DNA from: Beroe forskalii
Lineage: Eukaryota; Ctenophora; Nuda; Beroida; Beroidae
Assembly: GCA_011033025.1 (NCBI GenBank)
Contig: WFMF01000005.1
Span: 310,001 to 374,000, forward strand
Reading direction: 5' to 3'
DNA length: 64,000 bases
The position numbers were made by a program, and so were the translations under genes. Below are positions 33,401 through 44,698 of this stretch, piece after piece. The notes below the pieces were generated by a model, which made no database searches, was not told the DNA's origin, and saw nothing but the letters and a program-made list of their open reading frames with translations. Positions within the stretch are counted from its first letter, which is position 1; every line of letters begins with the position of its first letter.

Positions 33401-36400
33401 ATCAAGCTATCATTGTATTATATTTTTCCAGGCGCTTGCAGATATGAAAAGACTGAAAACAGACCTGATGCTTCAAGACGATGAGATAAAAGTACTGAAA
33501 GGACAGATCAAGAGCTCTTCTGGAGACGAGAACGAGGTACGTTTTGAGATACATTCCATGATTTAGCTCGTTGGTGAACAATAAGGTGAATTCTATACTG
33601 AGAATTAAGAATAATCTTCGGAACGATAAATAAACCCTCATAGTTCAAGATTTAATCAATCAGTTCCGGTTTTCATAATTCATACAATTACAGTAGCAAC
33701 TCAGTTTTGGTTGGAAAGGCAGTGAAACAAGAAGTTGTGGGGCAATTGAAATTTCTGAATGCTTGTTCTACTTTATACTATTGGAAAATACTATCCATGA
33801 CTCCATGAAAATGAAATGCAAGCAACAAATATCCCATTACAAACTTGCAAACTAAAAAATCTGTGATAAAAATCTAATAGTTCTCCATCATGAAAACAAA
33901 GAAACTGGGAAGGCACCTAAATTTCAGTTTGTACAAGGGAACTGGCAGGAATAGAAAATAAATTTAATCAGTAATCAGTTCAATGTACCATAGGCAAAAC
34001 CTACAATCAATACCTCAAACGTTATATGATCGGTAGTACCTTCGATGTACAACTATATCAATGCATGTAAAAAGGTAAAAGTAAACTGAAAGTTTGCTCT
34101 CAAACTACCTTTGGCCTACTGTCCATCAACATTGCACTGAGTAATCAAGATTTCTAGAGTATCTTTAAGATCTTGGTTGTGCCGTGCCAACATTTTCCTT
34201 AATAAAAGCTTAAAAATCTGATCCCAAGTTCTCCCAAAGCAGCATTTCACACCGTTTCCTGAGGGGGGTATTCTGTCTATCTGTTTTGAAACAAATTTAG
34301 CTTCATGATATCAGACCCTTCATAGTTGGTATTATTTATACCTAACACAATTTATCACAATAAAAAGATGAATTAAAAATAGCAGCAAAATTACCTGCAA
34401 TACTTTGTTGCTTTGTTCCCCATTTCATAAAGCTTTGTACTATCTTCGCTGGAGTTTCAGCTTTAATGAGTTAGTGATATATTTTCAAAGTTTAATTAGA
34501 TATGTGCCTCCAGAGATGGCGAGGGAGTAGGTCATGAAAATAGTTTACAAACATATGATAATTATTATTACTTTATTAGATTAATTCGGTTTTACCTACT
34601 ATATGCTAATAGCTACGCTAAATAGGTTGCTAACTGGCTGTTCCACTAAGAAACTTAGAACGATAAGGAGTTAATAGAATAAGTTAGATTTTTGTTGTTA
34701 TTTGTTGCTTTAAGTTCAGAAAAATACCGGACCTAAGATTTGGGTTGCCCTCTCACCCAAGTTTTGGTACACGACCGTATTTTCTGGCAACTAGAAATGA
34801 AAATTTAAGGGGATAATTCAGAGTAAGGCACGAAATCCTTGTGAGAATAATCGTCCGATCAGATAACTTTATCAGACAAGCCAGATAACCAATCAAGATA
34901 TCTTCAGATTATGATATTATAACCATACATAACGAGATTTGAAGTGATAAGATAAAGACATACCTGCACACTCGTAGACTGAGTATGCTCGGAATACTCC
35001 AACTTGTGCGCTTTTATCACAAACATCTAGTGCTTCTTTGCGGTAGAAGCTGCAGTGAAAATCAGAGATGCGTATGAAAAACACTTCGCAGTCGGTAACT
35101 TGTTTGCACTGTGCCCTGCAGTCTGCTACTGAGGTGCCAGGGTTGGCACGGATTTGAGCCTCATTAGAGCGGGTTCCACAGCCACCCTCCCACAATAGTC
35201 CACAAGCATCTGTGGGATATTTTTTGTGATTTTTAGAAGAATTATATTGAATTAATTCAGTTGTATGGTCTATATTCTGCTAAAAGCTACGCTAAATAGA
35301 TTGCTTAACTGGGTATTAAAGTTATAGTTAACTTAGAAATATAAGGTGTTAATAATATAAGTAAGACTTTTATAAATAAGAAGTTCAAAAAAAGTTCAAA
35401 AATACTGTACCAAAGTTTTGGGTATTTTGGTATTTGGTACACGATCGTATTTCTGGCGACCAGTAATTAAAAATTCCAAGGCATTATCCAATATTCAGAA
35501 TCAGATAACTTTATCAGCTTATCTTTATCAATTATTCATATTCTGGTAAATTCTAACTAAACAAGCTAATAAGCTATCATCAGATTATACTGTATGATAT
35601 TTAACGAGATTTAATTAACGTGATAAGCAAAATTTAGACATACCGACGCACTCGTCGACTGAGTATGCTCGATATTTTCCCACTTCGTTATTCCTCGAAC
35701 AAACATCTAGTGCCTCTTTGCGGTAGAAGTCGCAGTGAAAATCAGGGATGCGTATGAAAAACACTTCGCAGTCGGTAACTTGTTTGCACTGTGCCCTGCA
35801 GTCTGCTACTGAGGTGCCAGGACTTTCACCAATTTTAACTTCCCCATACCGGGTCCCACAGCCACCCTCCCACAATTGTCCGCAGGGCTCTTCTGTTGGA
35901 TAATAATATGAGTGTTCTTTTCATGCATGACGCGTAAAGGTTTAATTTATATTTGAATATGCAGATTTTTTTCCAACATTGACATTTTTTGGTGAATACA
36001 AAAAAATGATAGGTAAAAAGCAAAATATCGTGGTTTGGGAAGGTGTTGAATACGATATGTGTATCTCAGGTCAGTTTTGCATTTCATGTACTGTAATTTC
36101 TGAAAGTGCCCTGAAAAATTCTGGCTAATTGAGGTAATTAAAGTTAAATTCGTCATAGAAATGGCGTAAATTCGTAATAAACTTTATAAGTATCCCATAA
36201 AATTCAAAATACTCTTTTTACATTTTCGCGTATTTCAAATCTTGCGTATTTGTGAGATTGTTGGTTAAGTTGCAAGGCATTGTCCAATATTCAAACATTA
36301 ACACGAATTTATGATTTCAATTGAAATAATTATGTAGAGCGTCCAAGAAATGTTAATTGAGAATCGAAGCAAAGATCATGATAAATATTGAAAGTTTTTC

Positions 36401-39400
36401 CACAAAAATAGTTTTCCCTCTAACTATTCTGTTTCAGCAGGGCCCAGCGTTTGTTATTCCAAGCTTGTAGCTCCGGCCTCGAGAAAATTGCGTAGCTTTC
36501 CCATGAACTACTGAGCTCTGCAGTCTGCACTCACACTGGACCTGCTCTCACCAATACATGCCTGTTCGGGTTACAGCCATTTCCGTCGATTGTCCGCAGG
36601 GCTCTTCTGCTGGATAATAATAAGTGTTCTTTGCATACGGGAACAATGGACAAGAAATGTGCCGGCAGGCGCAATTCTTGTTGTGTTTCAAAACAGATTT
36701 TTCACCCCAAGAAAGGTTTCTTATTCCTTATAAAGTTAGCATTTAGTTTTGGCATTGCAAACCACATACCATCCTGAGTGTCAATGTTGGCCCCAACAGC
36801 GGGAAGGAGTGTAAACAGTAGGATGATATAGGAGAAGTTCATGAACTGTGGAAGAGATTTTTGGCTTATTAGACCCTTGTCTTGTTTTGGCCAAACGCTG
36901 GTCTTATGGTTGCCTATCACCAGTCTAATGCGGGTTAGGGCGGGTGAAGCGCTATTCCTGTGCTGTCTTAATGCAGACTGGCAAAAAACCTGCCTTAGAC
37001 CAGCATCTGACTAAAGTGGGATTCAAATATGAACAATATTAAAAAATGACCGATGATTTAAATTGGATATGGATGCATGCAGCATGCCTAAATGATTAAT
37101 GTGGCGATAGAAGTAAACGGCATGGGATTTTAGCTGAATATGAGCTGATAAAAAATGAACTGGTTGGAATGTAATATAAGGACTTTATCTGAAAGAGGAC
37201 AAGTATTGTAGTTTCAAACAATCTTTGATTGGCGTATAAATTGTTAGAATAATTTGAATAATAGAGTAAAAGAATGTTCATAACTGCATTGCTCGTCCTG
37301 TTTCTGATAAAGTACGACATATGTCAATTTTACTGAAAAAACTGTTACTCATTTATACTATTATGATTATAAAAGAGGCTCTGAGGAATATTTAAAGATA
37401 ATTCTCCTCCTTTACAATGAAACAGCTAAACGTAACGAATCTCAGACCAAGCATTGAGTTATGATAGTGCCATTGCTGCTTGAAGCCCTCTCCCCCGCTT
37501 TGCATATGCTTTGTTATCCCCCTTGCCCTGCTATTCATATGATCATGTTTCCACTTACCATTCCCTAGCCGGCGTTACATGTATTAATTTTTCCACTTAT
37601 TGAAATCGTTCTTTGAGAAACCTGCTTTTGTTTCAAAGGAGCTGGGATTGGACCTGGTCATTAAATTTTACGAAGTGAATCACTGGATTGCATTCATCAA
37701 GTTTCCACTGGTTCCAATTAGGGATGCACGTGGATTTTCTTATTCTCTAAGCTTCAAATTTCATCTAAATTCAAATTTTAACCACGCGATTCTCGTGCAA
37801 TCGCTCTGACAGAATTATCAAATCCACGTGCATCTGAGGACCTCCCAGCCAAGGCACACCTGATGATTTACTTCATTAATATTAATGTACAAGTCCAATC
37901 TCAGCTTCTTTGAAAAAAGAGAGGATGGCTCAAAGAGAGATTTAAAATCAATATTAGCATATAACTATATAAGGGGGATAGGAGGGGAGGGGGAGGGAGG
38001 GAGGGGAGCAAAATGAGAAATCTCAGAGCAATATCAATAACAATTGAGTAATTGGTGGACTCCTAACACTTGAGAATTGCCTATGTTCAAAAACTTAAAT
38101 CATTATCCATTACCGGTGTTTGAAATTAAACTTAGATTTTCAGTAAAGAATCAAGGCGTCACCGGTCTTTCTTTAGAATTTTATTCAAATCACAAATTGG
38201 GAACTAAAACTCCTAAAACGGAGCTTACATCAGCACACCAATAATACTTTGTGACTCCCAATACACACTTAAATTACTGCCACCAGGTACTCATGTGCGC
38301 TTACGAAGTCATAATCAAGATTTTGTATACCTGCCACCAATATCAGCAATGAATACATATGAACTTGCAGTTTTTATCAACCACTCTTATCAGATGCAAT
38401 TCTTATCAGTAATAGTTTATTTTATCTCTTGGTGGTCGGATAACATTTTGAATTCTGATGACATGCCCATCATTCAGGACGGTGAACCAGAAGTAGAGGT
38501 ACTGAGACAACAGAATGAACGTTTGAAGGCCGTTATCAAGCAGATGACTGCCGAGATGGAAAGTATTGCTGCACAGAACGTTTCTCAACTCGACACATCT
38601 CGTAGAAGTGAAGTTGCCAGTCAAATGGTAAATATCTTTAGTTTGCGTCAGGCGCGAAAATTTTCCTGTGTTTCTTAGGTACTTTTTCAGCATTTTCTTA
38701 TAGCGCGCGAATGTATATATGATGACGCGCGCCCAATTCAATTTTATCAATGCTACCGGAATACCGGTAATTTCGCGGTTTTTTCTGAACCGTTAATGAG
38801 CACTTTTTGCTTGAAATTTTCGGTAAAGAAAATAAACAATTGAAAATTGCTTGCAATAGCGGTTTTGAAGAGACCATAACATATAGATAATAGATATGGA
38901 CGGAACACAGAGATATGGACGGATCAAATCACAGCAATTCTGTACTGTGGTTTGTAGATCAAAATACCACAAAGCACGTAACACGACGTGTGTCAACTGA
39001 CACTTTCATTCCAAACAGGCTATATCTATCTCAATTATTTTTGTCTCTGAATCACACTATATTCTGCCTAGGGTGACGCTGTAGGGTCTCCCGACACGAT
39101 ACCAAGGATCGATGACGTATCATCGGATAACAGGAATAAAGAATCGCAGGAAAACCAGGCCTTGCGAGAGGAGGTCATGTACCTTCGGAAAATGATCGTT
39201 TCTCAGAAAAATAACGAGGTGTGTGTTTAAGTTATTACGTATATCTTCGGTCACAACAACATTATGAATTGAAAGCAGAAATGCCAGGCAAAAAAATGCC
39301 CGAAAAGAATGTACATTGTAAAGTTCTTAAAATTGTCTCAGGAATCGAATGCTAAGGAAGTTGAAGAGTTAAGTGACTGTAAGGCGAGGATGTTGCAGTT

Positions 39401-42400
39401 GGAGAAAGAACGAGACAGACTCCTGGAACTCAGTAATAATCTGAGATCTCAGCTTTATCAGTTACAGGAACAGCATTGCGAGGAAAGTAAGTATTGATAG
39501 GCATATGCTAATCGATAAATATTATTCGATATTTCGGATATTTATCAATCAACAATACGACATTCGCTAAAGTGGGCAAGATTGCCAAAAATTTCCCAAA
39601 AACCAATTAGAAGAAATGTTATGACTCATATTTGAGTTGAGATGGATACATTTAAATTTAGGTAAATCATTCATTTAAATTTAGGTAAATCATTCATAAG
39701 CCTTTGAACCTTAAATTAATTTATTTTCAGAAAGCATTCCATTGAAGGAAATAACTTCGCGTCTGAACACAGCAAGGTCGATCCTGACTTCAAAATCAAG
39801 TATGTTGCAAAAAACGGCTTCAAAGATTTCATTAATATACAAATCTATTTCGATCAATTTATTTGTGTACAATTGTCCATTTCGATCTCACTGAATCGCA
39901 CGATGAATGATGATGTAGCATTTAATCAAAATGTTTTGCGTTCACGGAATTTCCAATTGAAAGCAATGCACCATAGAATCCAATTATAGACAAACTAACA
40001 TTATTGACGTGTAACTTCCCTTAAATAATAATTGTGTAAGAACTATCAAGATGATTATGACCCCTTTTGATATCAAAGGGACGACCTATAGTTCACTACT
40101 TTGTATGAATTTTCAACATCATAAAATGTTTATAAAATACAAATAACAATCGGCTGACCAAACAAAATCAATATCGACATAAACCCCTACCCCCTAGACA
40201 GGAAAGGCAGCGTATCGACCCAATCTCAAGTGAGTTTGCTGCACATGAGTGGAGATACCTCCCTCAACGAACAACTCTCAGACATCTGCAGAATGGTACG
40301 TGGGAAGAATGTGGGGTATTTATTCTGTGTCACCCTGTATTGAATCCCTCGCATAACTATACCTTATTGTAGCTTTGTTTTGTTTGTAAACCCACGGTGG
40401 GGCTGGCAATGTGCCGAAATAGTAATAATAATATACATCAACAATTACAGGAGTAAAAATACATAACTTAAAGCAAAAATGTTAATCAATGTGCTGATCA
40501 CCCTATTGGAATAATTGAAGAGCAGAAGTTTGGTAAGGTTAAACAGGCGATCAAATATTGATTAATAATTTTCTCAATCCTGTATGTGGAAAATTGATAT
40601 CAAACTGGAAAACATAAACTCTTACAAAATTACAAAACATTCAATAAACCATTTACTAGTAAAGATGGTAGCAAATTTAGTAAGCAGGAAAATAAGAAAG
40701 CATGAAATTAAGAAACTTTTTTGATCTGGAAATAAATTAAATAATTTTTAGAGCTCCATAGAATGAGAATATCATGACTGAGAACTTTACGTCAGACGAG
40801 CAATTAAGCAATAATTGAAATGCATGAGATTATTGAATGACGAATACTAAAATTACTAAAATGTCAAAGAAATCACTTTTTACCTATAAATTGGTCAAAT
40901 TCTCAAATTACGTGCTCAACCCGGCAAATGGATCTAAGATTGAGTCAACTGATGTGTCTCTTAAGTCTCTTATGGCTTTTGAAATACGAATTCTTAAATA
41001 TACCTGTAAAAATAGTATTATATTTAATCAAGAGTCACGAAATTAAGGTACACAAAATCTATCTACATATAATTGAGGAAACATGAAATTAAGAAGCAGT
41101 TTATGAAGAAACTTTTTTGCCCGGTTTCTTAATTAAATGCTTTCTTAAATTCATGTAATAAGGTAATTGTTATTTTAATTACCTAGTTTCAATTTAATCA
41201 GAAATAGGACGAGTAGAGTGGTTACAAACATATTCAATTGTACTTAATAACTGAAATATCGGATAATTGTTTATGAGCCGCATAATAGAATGAATAATTT
41301 TCTTTATTCTCTTCTTAGCTCAGCGAAGTGAAATTGTAAAGCGCATGTATTAGTAATAGAATAGTACATCGGTCGATTGAATGGAATTGCTATTGGTCGA
41401 TCGATCAAAATCATTTGAACGACTGCTGTATTTTACTGGCCCAAAATTACATAAATCGTCTTTAAATATGCGATAGTATAGTTGTTTAACCAATAAACTT
41501 CTCAGAATGTACGACTAAGGTGAATGATATATTCATTGAAATATCACAAGAACACGACGTTTCAATTGTTACAATTGAAGATGTTCGTAACCACTCTACT
41601 CGTCTTATTTCTGATTAAATTGACGAAGAAATCCCATTACTTAATTTGGGTCAGGGACGGAAGTTCGACACCCGGAAGTTCGACAACCCAGACGTTATAC
41701 ACTCTCACTGTTCGTCGAACTTCCGGGCGTCAACAGACTGAAGTCCGACACCCAGAAGATCGACACCCTTAATGCTTCACTAAAAGGAATTTGCCTTTAG
41801 CATTGAGTGACCGCTTTATACTGAAGGTAATTACAGACTTTGATGGGACTTGTATCGATAGATCAGACAAGAAGTTATCATAATTGTTATGTATAATAAG
41901 AATATATGATAAGTTCATATAATAAGATAAGTTAATATAACAAGATAATAAATCCATGCATAATAACTTAAACAATCCCAACAATATACAATTATAACGG
42001 CAATTAGAGTCCCCACAGCCTTCAGGAAGGTCAGCTTGGTGAGGTCGCCTTATTAAACATTAAAAAGTTAAAAGGACCCTTCGAAGGGTAAGAAAAGGTG
42101 TAGTGGGGAGCTTGTCGAACGTCCGGTCGTCAACAAACTGAAGTCCGACACTCCTAAAGCTCGACAGTGTCTAACTTCTGGGTTGTCGAACTTCTGGGTT
42201 GTCGAACTTCCGTCCCCCAACCCTTAATTTCTTCATTAACTTCCTTCATTGTTCATACACCGATGGTGCGTTAAAAAAGTTGTGCAATTATTTGAAGAGG
42301 TATAACATCTTGAAATGCCCAGGTTGAATCAGAAGAGAACCGACCACTTTCAGCAGCAAGTCATCCCGTAGAAGTGACGGGTAAACAAGTTCCCAAAGTC

Positions 42401-42523
42401 TCTCGACCTGAACGAGCCACAATTCCACCACCAAATACCGCTTTCAGAGGCCCTGCTAAACGGACTGGAAACCCTCCCGGGAGGGCTAAGCCTAAACTAA
42501 GGAATTACAACGTGAAAACATGA
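24455..42523 (+). CDS. CCDC57: CCDC57-like centrosomal/ciliary coiled-coil protein, complete 18-exon model
   Basis: Exons, all phase-consistent: 24455-24543, 24767-24885, 25306-25364, 25497-25667, 25911-25979, 26210-26344, 26597-26745, 31358-31432, 31535-31768, 32122-32280, 32913-33075, 33432-33536, 38478-38627, 39072-39218, 39342-39486, 39731-39799, 40198-40295, 42323-42523 (TGA). Total 778 residues, almost all coiled coil. Seen: near the N-terminus, DNFEYNLNLLADRDKELGTYD; mid-protein, YKTDLALAVKREESL; then VLRQQNERLKAVIKQMTAEME; a basic C-terminus ending LRNYNVKT. These match, as I recall the family, the YNLQ-LEERDRELE block, the Y-LA-ER-SLE block and the LREQN-LR-I-QMR block of vertebrate CCDC57, a centrosome/centriolar-satellite and ciliogenesis protein of about 900 residues. 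The start is the first ATG with in-phase splicing. Two large introns (26746-31357 and 33537-38477) host other genes. Confidence 0.78.
26746..27850. other. intron segment before the nested GPCR
   Basis: Non-coding. It has a short palindrome aagtacattaaatgtactt near 27252, a G10 run near 27402, and at about 27535-27575 one copy of a dispersed repeat (tgttcgtaaccactctact) that forms inverted arms at 41.2-41.6 kb. Confidence 0.5.
27851..29781 (+). CDS. rhodopsin-like seven-helix receptor with repeat tail; frameshifted
   Basis: Exon 1 is 27851-28833 and exon 2 29057-29781 (phase 1 junction). Seen: hydrophobic helices in GPCR order: TM1 SLVLILSLLGDSTILVASI; TM2 with a central Asp (VAVCDILMALTWFLAS); TM3; TM4 with Trp (LLIWLFTVPTQAL); TM5 with Pro (LYLILPTFCTGICSVFLL); TM6 TSNLLLIVLLILVV; TM7 MMGNFFIYSFTVP, resembling NPxxY. 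The frame breaks between TM6 and TM7, near 28610-28640: TM7 and the tail lie in the +1 frame. This needs a 1-nt indel or an atypical 37-40 nt intron. The DRY motif is replaced by TAK, and CWxP is absent. Exon 2 encodes about 16 copies of a 12-residue TQTGVKNPDPVT-like repeat. The gene is nested in an intron of the CCDC57-like gene, same strand. Ligand unknown; it may be a pseudogene. Confidence 0.65.
29161..29772 (+). repeat. 36 bp coding minisatellite in the receptor tail
   Basis: About 16 imperfect units of 36 bp (actggtgtcaagaatcctga core) encode 12-residue repeats. Unit length is a multiple of three throughout, as expected if the frame is under selection. Long frames on the other strand across this region are by-products. 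Confidence 0.85.
29856..29990. repeat. imperfect palindrome
   Basis: Tandem ttatgttagt-type units on the left half return as aactaacataac-type units on the right half, forming an AT-rich hairpin of about 130 bp just after the receptor gene. Confidence 0.6.
30937..31005 (+). pseudogene. two decayed copies of the end of CCDC57-like exon 7
   Basis: cttcacagcaagctagatgg (about 30950) and cactacccagttagcttggt (about 30982) are variants of the last ~33 bp of exon 7 with its donor (26713-26750, cactacccagcaagctaggt). They lie 4.2 kb downstream, a few hundred bp before exon 8. They carry changes at the donor and are probably not spliced. Confidence 0.6.
31093..31190 (+). repeat. 47 bp tandem duplication
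   Basis: Two near-identical copies of gactgaatattacaggagta through gatatgattggtggt lie in the intron before exon 8 of the CCDC57-like gene. Confidence 0.8.
32281..32768 (+). repeat. minisatellite built from an exon end and its splice donor
   Basis: Eight tandem 61 bp units directly follow the exon at 32122-32280. Each repeats the exon's last ~50 bp (aggttaaggaaacgaggata to aggaagttgccag) and begins with gtgagg or gtaagg. Every unit therefore starts with GT and ends with AG, like a 61 nt intron, and each junction is also a copy of the authentic donor. 61 is not a multiple of three, so including single units would shift the frame. Confidence 0.93.
34570..35900. repeat. 680 bp segmental tandem duplication carrying one exon each
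   Basis: The block with the exon at 34964-35209 and its flanking intron (gctaaataggttgct, tggtacacgaccgtatttt) recurs about 680 bp to the right with the exon at 35644-35892. The exons are more alike than the introns. Confidence 0.8.
34964..36842 (-). CDS. secreted protein with tandem PAN/apple-like cysteine-rich modules, 3' end not found
   Basis: The signal-peptide exon 36842-36770 encodes MNFSYIILLFTLLPAVGA and ends in phase 1. Two module exons follow, 35892-35644 and 35209-34964. Both are symmetric phase 1-1, so modules can be added without shifting the frame. Each is about 82 residues with eight cysteines in the order WEGGCGTR, SVADCRAQC, TDCEVFFIRI, FHC-FYRKEALDVC and RAYSV-EC. The spacing resembles PAN/apple domains (protein or carbohydrate binding), but that assignment is by pattern only. 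No terminal exon was recognised left of 34964. The gene lies inside a CCDC57-like intron (33537-38477) on the opposite strand. A third, decayed module is at 36511-36606. Confidence 0.65.
36511..36606 (-). pseudogene. decayed third PAN-like module exon
   Basis: Behind the same cagcag acceptor, the minus strand gives EEPCGQ, then after a frameshift GC-P-R and later SVSADCRAQ: the first half of the module seen twice downstream. Frameshifts and an in-frame stop show it is dead. It lies between the signal-peptide exon and the first intact module. Confidence 0.6.
36900..38477. other. remaining intron sequence
   Basis: No gene seen. It contains an inverted pair around atgcacgtggatt (37726) and aatccacgtgcat (37820), a G-rich stretch at 37977-38008, and a diverged copy of the ttcgtaaccactctactcgt repeat near 37274. 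Confidence 0.5.
41183..41630. repeat. inverted-repeat element in the last CCDC57-like intron
   Basis: The left arm (aatttaatcagaaataggac to ggttacaaacatattcaatt, about 41190-41240) is mirrored by the right arm (caattgaagatgttcgtaac to ctgattaaatt, about 41570-41625). Related single arms occur near 27540 and 37274. Non-coding and MITE-like. Confidence 0.7.
41640..42234. mobile_element. non-autonomous element with ggacggaagttcgaca ends
   Basis: The left end ggacggaagttcgacacccg (41655) and the right end, the complement of tgtcgaacttccgtcc (42196-42212), form inverted repeats. Each end has subterminal inverted copies of aagttcgaca and aagtccgaca. Both ends lie close to TTAA, so a piggyBac-like origin is possible but not shown. 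No transposase. Confidence 0.6.
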
Positions 42524-43479
42524 ATCTTGACGTCTTAATATAAGACTAATTTGTCAAAATTAAGAAATTAAATGTGAGATAAGGGTGCCGAGCAGCGGGC
42601 TGTTTCGAGGCCGATAACAGATTTTAAATTTTATTTTATATCAAATTGATTTTTATGCATTTTGATTATGTACAGTGTATAGTTTGTAACGAATGGGAAG
42701 TCATGTTTTATAAGGGTTTTGATTTTTGTTATCAATTTAAGGGTTCCTCTTATCTTGAACTGATAAAAAAGGAGACTGGAAGGTGTCTCCTTTCTTTATT
42801 TAGGGTGCATCGGTTGACTGGTCATTTAAAAGACCTTGTTTGACCCCCGACTCGCACACGCACTTGCATAGTCAGGGTTTTGAAATAGATTTTAAATGAT
42901 AGGTCTGACAACTTCTGGACAATTGGTTGACCATAATTAATTTGCTTCATAATGTTCCTGGATTTCTAATTCTATTTCTAATGAAGTTCATTAGAATTAG
43001 AAATCTAGAAACTCTCGCTTATTTGCCATTTGGAAGCTCTTTAATTTACAAGGAATATTGAAATCCTGCCCCAGTATGAGTATGCCTATTAGTATTTTGA
43101 TGAATCATAACAATAACATATCAGTATGAGTAACTGTAAGAGTATCAATTTGGCGATGATTTTTTCACTCTTAGTTTGTCAATTACCATTTGCTATTCAA
43201 GTTCTATATCTATTGAAAATTTTCTACCAAATTCTTGATCATTTGAATTGGTTATGATGCCAATTTTGACGCATAAGTGATTGTGTGCACTGCAGATCGC
43301 TCGTTTGAAATGACAGATTGCAGATAAAGACGTGCATAATTCAAATTGGTTGCTTTTGAATTTCGATAAACGTGCGATCAGGAAATCCGCGCTTCTTTTA
43401 GTTTTATATTTAATTTTTTGAGCCCTCCGGGAATCGGGCGATCTGCATGGCACATGCGTGCGTAATTATAATAGTCCCA
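42524..43479. other. no recognised gene
   Basis: 3' flank of the CCDC57-like gene; no AATAAA close to the stop, though an aatataagac variant lies near 42537. Near 42956-43013 a small hairpin (gatttctaattct/agaattagaaatc) is visible. Confidence 0.5.
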
Positions 43480-43629
43480 GGTGTCTCGACCTATTGGAGG
43501 CGCGGCGTATTACGCCGCACCTGGGTGCTTTTTTTTGCTGCGCGCAAAATACTTTCAATGCAACGCGCATTAAAAAAGCATCCAAGCGCGGTGTAATACG
43601 CCGTTGCCAGACACCGCGGTCGAGACACC
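43480..43629. mobile_element. miniature inverted-repeat element (ggtgtctcgacc family), full copy
   Basis: A 150 bp palindrome. The ends are ggtgtctcgacc and ggtcgagacacc, with internal arms gcggcgtattacgccg and cggtgtaatacgccg and a loop of T8 and A6. It is followed at once by a partial second copy (ggtgtctcgaccttttgaag from 43632). The family is shared with 13389-13489. Confidence 0.75.
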
Positions 43630-43723
43630 ATGGTGTCTCGACCTTTTGAAGCGCTGCGTATTCATCATTCATGTGACCGTGGTGTCTCGCGTCGCCATTG
43701 GCAATCTCTTTCATTTCGGTATC

Positions 43724-43946
43724 TCTCCCATATAAACGGCTCAGTGACGTCACAGATCTAAACGTCAATTTTTCTGTATCCTAAACCTAACCAAAACCCT
43801 AACCTTAATCCTAACCCTAACCCTAACAAGTCAACGAAGTTGACCTAATCGCATGACCCTAACCTAGTCCTTAAAGCGCTAGGTGCGCTTAGGATGTATT
43901 TTTCCCTCGACGTCATTGTCATAGATAAGGCTCCCGTTTTGGGGAG
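43724..43946 (-). mobile_element. telomere-like-core MITE, copy B
   Basis: Starts tctcccatataaacggc and ends with the complement of the left end (ggctcccgttttggggaga). It contains gtgacgtcacagatctaaac and CCTAAC-type hexamers, i.e. the family in reverse orientation. Confidence 0.8.
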
Positions 43947-43984
43947 ACCTACTGCGCCTTCGGCCCTTAGCCCGCATAGACGTG

Positions 43985-44340
43985 CGTACGCGTCGCACGC
44001 TTGCTAAACACGTATATCCCTGTGTGGCTCGCTTCTACAGGGAAGCGCGCGGCGCGTACACACACCTATGCGGGCTTAGGAAGTCACACGCTTCTCTGTG
44101 CGTGAAACCAGGGTCCTGGCCTGGTTAGGTATAGGGCAAGCTTTGCCGCTTTGGTTTAGAAGTGACGTTTGCTAAAAGTAAACACGTATACCCCCTGTTA
44201 TCGTCGGGCGGCGCGCTTCCTCCCCGTAGTTGCCCTAACCAGGACCCTGGTTACGCGACGCCCCTGGTTAGGGGAACCCCGTAGGGAAGCCGCGCGCGGC
44301 GCGTACATACACCTATGCTTGGAAATGACTGGCAGTTGCA
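43985..44340. repeat. GC-rich repeat shared with the 16.3 kb region
   Basis: Two diverged copies of the aaacacgtata(t)ccc(c)ctg to cacacctatgc(gggcttagg) segment, at about 44008-44083 and 44180-44323. Each has a GCGC-rich palindromic middle. A third relative is at 16302-16388. Open frames here are composition artefacts. Confidence 0.7.
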
Positions 44341-44366
44341 AAACAGTTTGCCCTAACCAGGGTACG

Positions 44367-44599
44367 TCTCCCATGTAAACGGGAGCCTTCATTATCTATG
44401 ACAATGACGTCACTCAGAAAAATATAATTAAGCGCACCTAGCGCTTCAAGCATTAGGGTTAGGGTTCTGATTAGGGCCAGGATTTGTTAGGTTCAGGGCC
44501 AGGGTTAGGATTAAGGTTAGGGTTTTGGTTAGGGCAATGGTTAGGTTTAGGATACAGAAAAATTGACGTTTAGATCTGTGACGTCACTCAGCCCGTTTT
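44367..44599 (+). mobile_element. telomere-like-core MITE, copy C (best preserved)
   Basis: tctcccatgtaaacgggag, then cattatctatgacaatgacg, a degenerate (ttaggg)n core (44451-44550), acagaaaaattgacgtttag, and gtgacgtcactcag. The right terminus lacks the final atgggaga. Confidence 0.8.
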
Positions 44600-44698
44600 C
44601 AGATACTAACCAAATAGTGTTGGTTTCGCGCATATGGCTTGGCAAATGGTTAGGGGGAACAAAACAGTGGGCTATATTGTTGCAACTCTGGGCTAGTG

